64,000 bases of DNA. Origin: Apostichopus japonicus (Eukaryota; Echinodermata; Holothuroidea; Aspidochirotida; Stichopodidae). The stretch covers positions 10,882,001 through 10,946,000 of the forward strand of contig NC_092575.1 in the NCBI RefSeq assembly GCF_037975245.1, written 5' to 3'. Of this stretch, positions 28,301 to 41,100 are shown piece by piece. Both the position numbers and the translations under genes were made by a program. The first letter of the stretch is position 1, and the number at the start of each line of letters is the position of its first letter. The notes beneath the pieces are model-generated. The model ran no database searches and was not told where the DNA came from. It saw only the letters and a list, made by a program, of their open reading frames with translations.

Positions 28301-31300
28301 CTTTCATATTCCACATGTCCTTTCTGACAGAGTAGAAGGTAATCATGCTATCCCGTGAGATGGTGTAAAGATATTAGAACATGACTAAACCTAACCGTTA
28401 CCCTAACATGAATCATAATACTACATTATCTCAGGCATTTTATGAGCACATCTTACCTATTTGGCAGGCAGCACCGGTAAACATGGCTGGACAGTTACAT
28501 GTGAAGGTGTCACCATCTGCAGAATCGTCACAAGTGCCTCCATTAGTGCAGGGGTTACTGTCACAGGGTAGCACTGGAGAAAAAACAAATAGGTCACACA
28601 TATTACAACTTTTTGAATAAGTCAAATCAAGGACTTTACAGGGGATATATCCATCACATACCCACATCAAGAATGACAAATAGTCTATCAACCATCGGAG
28701 ACGAGAGTTTTGCCTTTGGGAGAAAGATCCCCGGGATCAAAACATCAAACCCTCGGATTTTTGACACAAACATATTTACCTCTGGTTTGAAGAAAAACAT
28801 CTACGTAAACCTAAACACAAAATGAATTTTGCATTGTGCAATTCATTTCTCAGCTTCATTTTGACACTATTAAAGACTTGACCGTGTTTCAGCAATGAAT
28901 AAAATGAATGGAAAATATCATACTGTACACTGGACCCAAAGTGCATACACTAAATTATATGGTGATTACAGCACCATGTAATCATCAGAGATCACAGAGA
29001 TCATAGTTGGACATCGAGTAATTATCCACCTTTCTCTATCGACCATACACCATTCACTATAGCTTTGGATCCACTTACTCGAAATTCTCATGTGAGCTTT
29101 AGAAAAAGCTTGCAAGACAGAAAGTTATCGTTCTCTTTTAATTGACCAATAATATACAAGTAACACAGGCGCTAGTCATCTTTTGGCTAATCTAATGCCA
29201 TTTGGTAACACAAGATTAGCAACTGGTTACATTCGAATGTAATCACCTGTGATATCAAATTAATTACAATGTTTGCCTGTATGACACACCAACAAGAATC
29301 AAAACCTTAATTATTTAATATAAATGCCATGTCTTTATCATATCATATGCTAATCACTATTACAAGTGGGATCACCAGATTGAAACATTTTTTTGGGTGC
29401 TAAAATGAGCTGAAATGGGGTGGGGAAAATAGGGGAGTGGGTGTGGGAATATACTGAAGCAAGGGAGGTTCTGACAGAAAAATAATTTGGCTATCAGGTC
29501 CAAATATCTTTAATATGAGAAGCATTTTCCAATCATCTTAATTGGTATTCAGATAAAGGAATTTGGTCCATGGTGCAAGAAAGGGGTTAACAGCAGCACC
29601 ATGTTTGATATCTGAAGAATAATGTTCTGTAGCGGTTAGCAAAGAACATGACAATCTATTGGTAGTTACTCAATAAAAGGAGGGTAACAGAAGTGGAAGG
29701 GGGTGGTGAAGTGGGGGGATGGTGAAGCGGGGGGAGGGGAATCAATGGGGACGGGAGAGGAGTGGTAGCAGTAAACAATAAACTACATACCTGGAATACA
29801 GATGTCTTGAACGATAAGCCTGAACCCCTGCTTTGGCTTATCGTTGTCTGTTACAAACGTCATCCACATACTACTAGTCGATGTAGTGTAATTGGTGCCC
29901 GCTCCCACTGAACCAGACAATTCTGCTATCAACGTGGAAGTGTCTAAGACCGACACGCCGTTTCCAAGTCGGAGAATGTCAAAATCTAGTTCGGTATCGA
30001 AGGACTGGATGTAGACATTGAGTTCTTTGTCGGTCGGTGAGTGTAGGAACCATTGGCATTGGTCACTGTTAGGGTAGTTGTTGGGGAAGTTCGGGCTGGT
30101 GATTTCAACCCCTCCACACTCTGGAAGCGTGTACTGAATGTTAAAGCAATCCAACACTGCGAAAAGAAAAAAACAGATGAAATAGTTAATTAAACAAACT
30201 GCTATACTATTTTCTCTTTGAAGTCTTAAAAATTAGACCAAAGTCGGTTGCATTCTCATTCTGCTTCCTTCGTTCTGGGTCTCACTACTTTTAGACGAAC
30301 CAGGATCTTCCACGAGGACCGGGCGACCACCCCACCTGAACCCCTCTCCTCAGAATCGTTGCTCAGAAATGCATGAATGCTAGCTTTGAACCTCCATCTT
30401 AAAACTTGTCTGTCGGCTGGCTCTGAAAACTGTAGACAGATTCTTCCATTTCAGTTTCCGTTACTCACCTGTTTTGCTCACCCATGCTCGCAATTTAAAA
30501 CTATATCTAATCAGTCTGTGTAGCCTGCTACATGCAGAGATGACTGTTGCAAATATTATTTCACATGCACTATCCAAAAGTGAACCAACTCAGTGCTATA
30601 TTTTTCCTAATACGTTATGCAATATATGAAACATATGCAGAGTGCAAAATTCAACTTAAGTTCATGTTTTCCGAACTATGAAGAAACTGTGTGAAGAAGG
30701 GCTGCCTAAGGTCATTATCTGTAGCATTTTATACATAATTTTTAAAAAGGACGGGGCTGTGGTAACCCTCGAGTCATGGAAGCTGACTCGCATCAAGCTT
30801 TTAGATGGAAAATGGTGCATTTTAAGGCATACTTAGGCTGTGAATCATGTCTATGACCTAATAGGTCTACATGCTAGGTTGTCCTAATAATTGCTTTTAT
30901 ATTTTGGGTGGGTGGTTGTACACAACCACCCTGCTTAATTAATCCACGCCCGTCTATAATAATTTCATCTACGTATTTACCATCTTGGCAGATGAGTCCT
31001 CCGAAGTTGATCGGGCAATAACAAGTATAGCCATTTCTTTCGTCCACACAGGTTCCTCCGTTTAAGCATGGGTTGCTGGCACATTCATCGATATCTGTAT
31101 AGAATACACAAAATAAACAGGGATATTATACAAAATGCCCGACAACTGAGTACAGAAAATTGTGAAAAAGCCTGTAAGGATTTGCTATTTAATTAAGACT
31201 CTGTGTTCTTCTTTCAAGCAACAGGTTCTGTTTAGTTTTTTCCCTAAGTTGCATGGCTATAAACTGTGAAAATGATTTAAACAAATTTCACTTTCAAACT

Positions 31301-32074
31301 GGAGAGAGCAAATTGCTACAGAGGGTCTGACACCAGAGGAGTAAGCCGTTTATTTATGCAGTAAAATAGACCATAATGCAGGGAATTCACACACTTAATA
31401 CCTTATGTAGTCTATGGCTGGGCTGTTATGGGTGTAAAAGACTTAAAATTCTGATAAACTAGTTTATTAGTGGCAAAGAGTCAGCTTTTCAAGTAGTTTG
31501 GATCAAATCAATTATGCATGGCTAATTACTTGAGACAGACTTTGAAGAAATGGGACAATTTACACAACATTGTTAAGAAGAGAGATGTGTAAGTCATTCT
31601 TAAAGAGAACCTCCCCCCCACCCACACCTCCCCTACACCCCTGACAACATGGAAGGAGTTTTCTCTCTACTTACTAATCTCACAAACTGATCCTGCAAAC
31701 CCTGGATTACAGTTACAGACAAAGCCATCCAGCAAGTCAGTACATGCACCATTCAGGCATGGATTAGGAGAACAACTGTTAATATCTGCAAAGAAAGAAG
31801 TAACATTATATGTATGAATATATATATATATATGTGTATATATATATATATATATATACGCCTACAGTGGAATTACGATCTTCCTTACCGGTTTCGAACC
31901 TCTGGACATACAATCAGCGTCCATAGCCTAGTGGTTAGGGTGTCCGCATACAGAGCGGAAGGCCCGTGGTTCGAATCCCGGTGGAGGCTGAAAGTTTTTT
32001 CACTGTTCTTGATTTTCCAACTCATTACGATTTTCATTTATATGTATATATATATATATATATATCAATATCTA

Positions 32075-32117
<43 letters not shown>

Positions 32118-35100
32118 ATATCTATATATATTCACATGTCACCTAAAACAGAACTAGTATTGTTTGATACAAGTGACAAACACCTACAGTGGAATTACAA
32201 CCTTCCTTACCGGCTTCGAACCTCTGGACATACAATCAGCATCCATAGCCAAGTGGTTAGGGTGTCCGCATATAAAGAGTGAGGCCCAGGTTCGAATTCC
32301 GGTGGAGGCTGGAAATTTTTTCATTGTTCTAAATTTTCAACTCATTACGTTTTCAATTATATATATATATATACATATACAGTGAATGAAAATAAAAGAC
32401 TTGAATATAAAAAGCTGTGTAGATTTGCTAACAGAAAACTTCACTATACCATTATCTCATATCACTGACTAAAAAAGCTGCCTACATCTGCCTTGGCTTA
32501 TGTTTCAGAAACTATCTAACAGACTAAGGAATAATACTTCCAACTTACATCCAATTCTGAGAGAGTTGTTGAATAAAGTACAAAAAAAATGATAAGTTAC
32601 ATGAGAGAAAGTTGTTTAGTAAATGTAAAGCCTTGAACCCTTGGAGTAACTAAGGCTGTGGATGATTATTGGTTGGATGTTATGTACGCAAGGTTGTAAT
32701 ATGACAATCAGTAATCAAAATATAAAAGTTTAATCTTACTCGTCTCACACGTCCTGCCTGTGAAGCCTGTACGACATGTACACTGGAAGCCATTCACAAG
32801 ATCTATGCAAGCCCCGCTGTTGATGCAAGGGTTGCTGGCACATTCATTAAAGTCTGCAGAAATAAAAGAAAGACAATCATGTCTATAATGATAGAAGGTT
32901 GTTCAGAAGGTAGTTCATTACATCTGAATAATGTTTCTGCTTGTAGCTCCCAACTGTTTGCACTATGCTACAACATAATGCGCCCCACCCCCCTCCCCCC
33001 ATATTGTTTGAGCGGTCCCATACAGTGTCATCTTTTATACAACAGAAGGTGTGATAGACTGAGCCCACTATATAAACAGCTTGAAAGTTTTACACAAGAG
33101 GAGTGAAACTTAAAGGAGTAACAAAGGCAGGGATCGGAGACAATTTATATCCTTCAGTTACCTCAAAAGTCTCCTAATATTCAATTTTTAAGTTAAGCGC
33201 TCCCTGTTTGACTGCTGAATACGCTCGCTTTGAAAATGGGCTCCTAAGGCCTCACCACCATGCATAGTAAGCTGCAATTGATTGTGCAATACACCTGAAA
33301 TTCCATCCTGATGACGTCAGGGAGGAACAACTCAATCGAGCAGTAGCGCTTTCTCCGTACAAATGCTGTACTAAAGCACAATCAGTAGACAACAATTACA
33401 TTAGAATTTCATAACAAAAAACAAAAGAAATCAAAGAAGGTTCAATGGCAGGGCCGCAGCCTTATGATTTTGATCCGATATTCACAGCAGAGGAAAACGT
33501 AAGGGTAAAGAGGAAAAAAGAGGATCGTTAGGCAACTGTGCGATATAATGCCTACGCAGGTGGAGCGTGTGTGTTGCCAAAAAGTGGATAATTTTGCGAA
33601 GCTTTTTTCATTCCCAGAAGGCTGTTTGACAATCAAGACAGACTTTGAAACCGTTTGCCAAATAAAGCGGTACTAAGAGCTACGTAAGTGATGAACAGCA
33701 ACATCCTTGGCCACACAAGGAACATTCCATTTGAATTTGGATTTAAGTGAGCCTAAGTCTGGCAAGGCATGCTGTGTGCTTAACCTTACAGTCAGCCTTC
33801 ATTGTTACTGTTACTTAAGCGTAGCCTAAGCCTAGCTCCAGTGTGCTTGTTTAGCGTAGCCTATTCCTTAGAACTCTAGAATTTTTCGTAACTATGACCT
33901 TCAGGTGCCTCGTTAATATTTTAAACTGCATTGGGCCACGGAACTATTAATAACAGCTTCATGGTTGGGCCTATAGGAAATTGCGAGCTAGTTTCACTAT
34001 GTTGAACTTATTGGCAAAAAGTGATAGTTGCCCAACAGGACTAAAAAATCTCAGCTTTCAGTTGATGCTTGAATAAATTTCCTGAAATCAGAATTGGGAC
34101 TTTCTGCTTGGAAACGTTCATTTCTTCTGTCTAGTTTATCTTTTGGCTAATATCCTCGGTAGAAAGCAGCATATAAAACCACAAGAATCCCCCCACAGAT
34201 GATAACTAGGAGCTGCTGTCCAGGTTTTGTACACTTACCTGATTCGCAGTTCAATCCTAAGAAGCCATCGCTACAGATGCACTGGTAGAAGGCTCGAGTC
34301 CCCTCCACGTGATCGGTACAAGTAGCTCCGTTACGACAAGGATTGGAGTCACAAAGGTTAATACCTGAAAGGTCGAGGAAAACAGAAGAGACCTTGGTGA
34401 ATGAGTTGTATACATTCAATTATGAAATCGAATTATGAAATTGAATTATGAAATCTTACGAAAACCACATCACGAGACAGCTAGCGTTAAAATTTGTTCG
34501 AGCCAACCTCTTATGGCTTTTTCCCCCTTTTGCCTAAGAAACTCTAAAATGGTGTCTGTCCATCCTCTCAAAATTGTGAACTGTCCCAAGACATGCAATT
34601 GTCAGGATCACATGGTAACAGCCTGCTTGATGGGGCTGACAATGTAATCGCTGAAATAAACATGCTTCTTTGGGTGTTTTTGGGCCCATTTGCTACACAG
34701 CACTGGGTTATTTTCCTTGTCAGAAATAAATATATTCCGCTGAAAGTTGTAAGAATGTGGGGGAATGTTAATACTGCATAACGGTCAAGCCTGCCTATAG
34801 AAAAACAGTCCTCCTCAAATTCACTTGAGCATTAATACTGGTTACTTGACAGCATAAACTACCCAGATTACTGTCATTTGGATTCATCCTTGAGTGCACC
34901 TAATTAATTGACCAGTCACCTGTATGATTGTAAACACAAGTGCTCTAATGACCAGCACTACTTTCCTGTATGTGAAGACAAGTTTGGCTTGACCACACCA
35001 ATAGTACACTGGGTGTTTAATCATGAATTTGCGCAGGGAGCGTTCAGTATGGCTATTGTTACGAACCTTGTGTAGATATTCAAACATGACTACCTACATT

Positions 35101-38100
35101 CAATGCAGGTGTCTCCTGTAGTACATGAATACCTACATTCAGTGCAGGTGTCTCCTGCAGTACATGAATACCTACGTTCAGTGCAGGTGTCTCCTGCAGT
35201 ACATAAATACCTACATTCAGTGCAGATGTCTCCTGCAGTACATGAATACCTACATTCAGTGCAGGTGTCTCCTGCAGTACATGAATACCTACATTCAGTG
35301 CAGGTGTCTCCTGCAGTACATGAATACCTACAATCAGTGCAGTGTCTCCTGCAGTACATGAATACCTACATTCAGTGCAGGTGTCTCCTGCAGTACATGA
35401 ATACCTACATTCAGTGCAGGTGTCTCCTGCAGTACATGAATACCTACAATCAGTGCAGGTGTCTCCTGCAGTACATGAATACCTACATTCAGTGCAGATG
35501 TCTCCTGCAGTACATGAATACCTACATTCAGTGCAGGTGTCTCCTGCAGTACCTGAATACCTACATTCAGTGCAGGTGTCTCATGCAGTACATGAATACC
35601 TACAATCAGTGCAGGTGTCTCCTGCAGTACATGAATACCTACATTCAGTGCAGGTGTCTCCTGCAGTACATGAATACCTACATTCAGTGCAGGTGTCTCC
35701 TGCAGTACATGAATACCTACATTCAGTGCAGGTGTCTCCTGCAGTACATGAATACCTACGTTCAGTGCAGGTTCCTCCTGCAGTACATGAATACCTACAT
35801 TCAGTGCAGGTGTCTCCTGCAGTGCATGAATACCTACATTCAGTGCAGGTGTCTCCTGCAGTACATGAATACCTACATTCAGTGCAGGTGTCTCCTGCAG
35901 TACATGAATACCTACATTCAGTGCAGGTGTCTCCTGCAGAACATGAATACCTACATTCAGTGCAGGCATTTACATGAATACCTACATCCAGTGCAGGTGT
36001 CTCCTGCAGTACATGAATACTTACGTTCAGTGCAGGTGTCTCCTGTCCAGCCGGTGCTACATACGCAGTGGAACTGACCTTCTGGCATGTTGAGGCAGGT
36101 AGCTCCATTGAGACAAGGGTTGGTAATGCAAGGCTCAACAACTGATGGTGAGACAAGAAAGTATTGATGGCAAAACTGTCTTATAATATTATGTACATGA
36201 GAAGTAGATGCAATTCGGAAAATATTTTTAAAAGATATGGCCTATCTTGCAAACTTGAGAAATAACATCAGTGGGAGCCGTCAGGGATAACTGTGTACCA
36301 CTAAGGGCTAATAGGTACATGAAGTTTAGGTCACCTTTTTCAGAACAGAATTTGTACACGTGAACATTTATGTAGCATTAGCATGGATTTGAAGCTAACA
36401 CTCATCAGTACAAACATAATACATTTGTGTCAATGATGTACTTGTCTGAATCGACAAGAAATTGTTGTCCTTTTACTTCCTGTTTTAGAGGGGGAAGAGC
36501 TAAAGAGAAATTTCACTCATTTAAACAATTCTGACCATGTTTGAAATTATACTTATCATTTGATTACAGCTCCTTTAATTTTTTTATGGACAAATTCAAA
36601 ACAATGCTTTGAAGACAACATAGCTTGTTTATATCAACTCTTCAAGCAATTCTAACGTTCGGGCTGGTTACTTTTCAAGATATTAATGTCAACCATGTAA
36701 TTCCCACTGTTCAAAGGTTCTCGATTTGTTGAATATGTCTTCAAAAAAATGGGTTTTGGCCACTTAATTCAACAAATCTTTCAGACACTCTAACAGAGCC
36801 TTACATAAAATATGTTTATTCATAAAATAAGTTTTAATAATTCATAATTCATAAAATTAACAGAAAGTGTTTTGTATGAGGGCCTGCCATTCGATGGTTA
36901 TCATTTCTAAACCAGGCCATTAGTGCACTCGGATACTTTAAACTGTAATACTGCAACATGAAAATGTTTCAAGCTTCTTGAAAGTTTATCAATTTAATCT
37001 AGAAACAGACTGTTGTAGACAAGCAAGCAAACTGTGACTTTTCAACAAATTTTACTATCGACTAAAGAAGAAGAAGAAGAAGGGAACAAAAATATAACGA
37101 AAATCATGACTTCAAAAATAGTTGTTTACTACTACTTACTCAGTTCGCAGTTGATGCCGTCATAGCCTGGCCTGCAAGCGCACATGTAGCCAAAATTTGT
37201 CCTATGACAGGTGGCGCTGTTGTCACATGGGTTACTGCTGCAAGCATTCACCTCTAATAAAGATTAAAAGAACGAGAGACAAAAATATATATTAGAAATG
37301 CAAAATCAATCATACACACATCGCCACTCGTTAATAGTTGGACAAAATTTAGTTCCATGTTCTATACTGATGAATCTGACTAATAAACATGTGACTTGCA
37401 ACTCATTGCTCGTAGAACCTTTGGTAACAACTTTTGCATGGAACAACTCTCTCCTTCCAATGTTTAAAAAAACAGTTGTTCCATAAAATATGTTGTTTTG
37501 TTTGTAATGTTTTTTTTTTTTTTTACAACATCAAAAGATATTCAAAATCCTCAGAGAATAGGTCACATACTTTGTACCGATGCTTCAAATATCTTTCACG
37601 TAAGAATTGAAACTATGTGACTACTCTCATTTTAATACTATGAACATGATTGTCAGATAATTTTGACCATTCTGAGCGACAAAATGCTTCATTAAATTAA
37701 TTTCTTCCACACGAATCAATCAAGTCTAACCAACTAGTGCAAAGTTGTGTCAAAATACAACAAATTACTTCTTTTTCACCAAAAGGATACCACCCACTGC
37801 TAAATAGGCCAGGTTAATACGTTTATCAGAGCTACTTTATGTAACAAGTAGAGTTTAACATGTAAGTTAGGCCAGGTTACTATGTTTATCAGCTACTTTA
37901 TGTAACAAGTAGAGTTTAACATGTGAATTAGGCCAGGTTACTATGTTTACCTACTTTATGTAACAAATAGAATTTAACATGTAAGTTAGGCCAGGTTACT
38001 ACAATTACCAGCTACTTTATGTAACAAGTAGAGTTTAATATGTAAGTTAGGCCAGGTTACTATGTTTATCAGCTACTTTATGTAACAAGTAGAGTTAAAC

Positions 38101-41100
38101 ACGTAGATTAGGCCAGGTTACTACAATTACCAGCTACTTTATGTAACAAGTAGAGTTTAATATGTAAGTAAGGCCAGGTTACTATGTTTATCAGAGCTAC
38201 TTTATGTAACAAGAAGAGTTTAACATGTGAATTAGGCCAGGTAACTATGTATATCAGCTACTTTATGTAACAAGTAGAGTTAAACACGTAGATTAGGCCA
38301 GGTTACTACAATTACCAGCTACTTTATGTAACAAGTAGAGTTTAATATGTAAGTTAGGCCAGGTTACTATGTTTATCAGCTACTTTATGTAACAAGTAGA
38401 GTTTAACACGTAGATAAGGCCAGGTTACTACGTTTATCAGAGTTACTTAACGTAACAAGAGGAATTTAACATGTAGATTAGGCCAAGTTACTTTGTATAT
38501 GAGCTTCTTTATGTAACAAGTAGAGTTTAACATGTGAATTAGGCCAGGTTACTATGTATATCAGCTTCTTCATGTAACAAGTAGAGTTTAACATGCAAAT
38601 TAGGCCAGGTTTCTATGTTGAACAGCTACTTTATGTAACAAGTGTAGTTTAACATGTAGATTAGGTCAGGTTACTATGTATATCAGTTACTTTATGTAAC
38701 AAGTAGAGTTTAACAGGTGAATTAGGCCAGGTTACTACGTTGAACAGCTACTTTATGTAACAAGTAGAGTTTAACATGTAAGTTAGGCCAGGTTACTATG
38801 TTGAACAGCTACTTTATGTAACAAGTGTAGTTTAACATGTAGATTAGGCCAGGTTACTATGTATATCAGTTACTTTATGTAACAAGTAGAGTTTAACATG
38901 TGAATTAGGCCAGGTTACTATGTTGAACAGCTACTTTATGTAACAAGTAGAGTTTAACATGTAAGTTAGGCCAGGTTACTTTGTTTATCTACCTAATGTA
39001 ACAAGTAGAATTTAACAAGCAAATTAGGCCAGGTTAATATGTTTATCAGCTTCTTCATCAAGGGCGGCGGAAGCACTTTTAATCTGGGGGGGGGGGGCAC
39101 CGACTTCGAAGGGCACTTTGCAGAAATTCGATTGGACTGATGCAGCCTGATATTTAGTACCCTTTATAACTCTTATTGTATTATCTTATTTGCGTATACA
39201 CATCACTCCATCAATGCCCGCCCCCCCCCACCCTCAAGGAAAATATGCATACTAGCACTGCAATATCCAATGTGCAAATTGGGAAACAAGGAACAAGTTT
39301 TCTTTTGAGACAGAATGAGGTGAAATCATGCTAGTTGCTAATGTAGGAACTTCCGAATTAGAGTTTATTTCTTGTTAATACCTTAACAAATTTTTGCCAT
39401 TCGAAATAGCTTTGAGTTTGACCCTCAGAAATTCATTAAAAGTCAGGGGCGTAGCAAGGATTTGCAAAGTTGTATGCACGACTATCTGAGCGGAGCGCCA
39501 CCATCGGTTGGCACGGCGCGTACAAGAAAATTTTTGGTTTTACAATGCCCTCAGATGGCCGGAAACGGCCCTTCCTGAGTGTTCATTCTGGTTCCCTGGC
39601 GTCTTGCTAACTTGAGACACCTCAATTTTTATGTAGAAAAAGGGCACATTTTTAACCTGAGGAGAAGTGGGGGGGCACGTGCCCCCTGTGCCCCCCCCGG
39701 TTCCGCCGCCCTTGTTCTTCATGTAACAAGTTGAGTTTACCATGCGAATTAGGCCAGGTTACTATGTTTATCTACCTAATGTAACAAGTAGAATTTAACA
39801 TGTAAATTAGGCCAGGTTACTATGTTTATCAGCTTCTTCATGTAACAAGTTGAGTTTACCATGCGAGTTAGGCCAGGTTACTATGTTTATCAGCTACATT
39901 TTTTGAAACGAAGAGTTTAACATGATAGTTGACTATGGCTAGGTTTACCTACTATGTATGTGTTATAATTGGCAATGCAGTAACAGCTCATCTTGTTCTT
40001 AACAGAAACATCAAGAAGTTAAATCATTTGTTGCATGCACAAATACCACAACTTGGTAATATATTTTTTATTAACACATATTTGTGTGTCAGGGAAATAT
40101 GTTACACACAATCAATAATATAGCAAAGATGATTTTCCATTGGTAATTAAATTAGAGTTTCTATGTTTTTTTGTTTCTTTGTGGGGTCAATTTACGTGAT
40201 CATTACGGCCCAAAATAACTGTCCAATCGAACAGGTAATAAAAAGAAAGAGAAAAATATAAAATTTACCTGTTTCACAATTCGTTCCTGTGTACTGAGGT
40301 AGACAATTACAAAAGTACTGCCCTCCTTGTAAATCATTACAAGTGGCTCCGTTCTGGCAAGGCGAGGGCACCGAAACGCAAGGATTCACATCTGGAGGAA
40401 ATGTTACAGAGAGACAAGATATGACAAAGTCTGACCCTATAATATGTAACAATCCTCATGATGATGATAATCAAACTTATCCAAACAGGGAATAATAATC
40501 TGCTGACTTCACAGTGAGAACAGAATGGCCAGTCGGGAGGTTAGTTTAAGAACAATGGAAAAGGGCAAACATATTCCTTTCTTTTTTTTTTTCCATTGTC
40601 TACAATTTCCAAGTTAGTTTTCCTTTGTTCATTTTACAAGAAAAACTATTCTCTTGAAATTCCTTCCTTACCGCTTTCTGGGTTACATGACACTGGTGCA
40701 TGATCCCTGGTTACAAGGTATGCACGTTACAATGGCTTCTGACTGGCTCCCCCCTCCCCTCCCGGAGCCACGAAATTGCTACATAGGGGGCATCACCACC
40801 AACATAGGGCTGGGTAGCTGGCTTGGTAGAGCACTGGACTTGTAATCCAGAGTATGTCACTGGTTCTAGCCATTAATGTCTTCGCTCTTTTCCACAGTTT
40901 TAAGATACCCGTCATTCATCTATTTATACCCAGCTGCTCTTTTCAGCCAATTTGGAGTATATTTCTTTGTTACATTCATTCTACTCTTACTTTCAATCCT
41001 AGCTAATTGATATATTTTCTTACACTAGATGCTTACTAACTATGAACTCATTTTCTTATTTTTTTTTTGTGTGTTATTGCTTATTATATATTATTATTAT

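Noticed and set aside
35103-36077. A 324-residue plus-strand ORF and overlapping minus-strand ORFs
   Set aside because: Products of the 39-bp minisatellite; a period divisible by three keeps many frames open.
37800-39925. CRISPR-like regular repeats
   Set aside because: Units are head-to-tail without unique spacers and lie in an animal intron; it is a satellite.
40805-40870. Functional tRNA gene (anticodon TGT)
   Set aside because: The anticodon stem is good but the acceptor ends do not pair and the B-box is altered; SINE is more likely.
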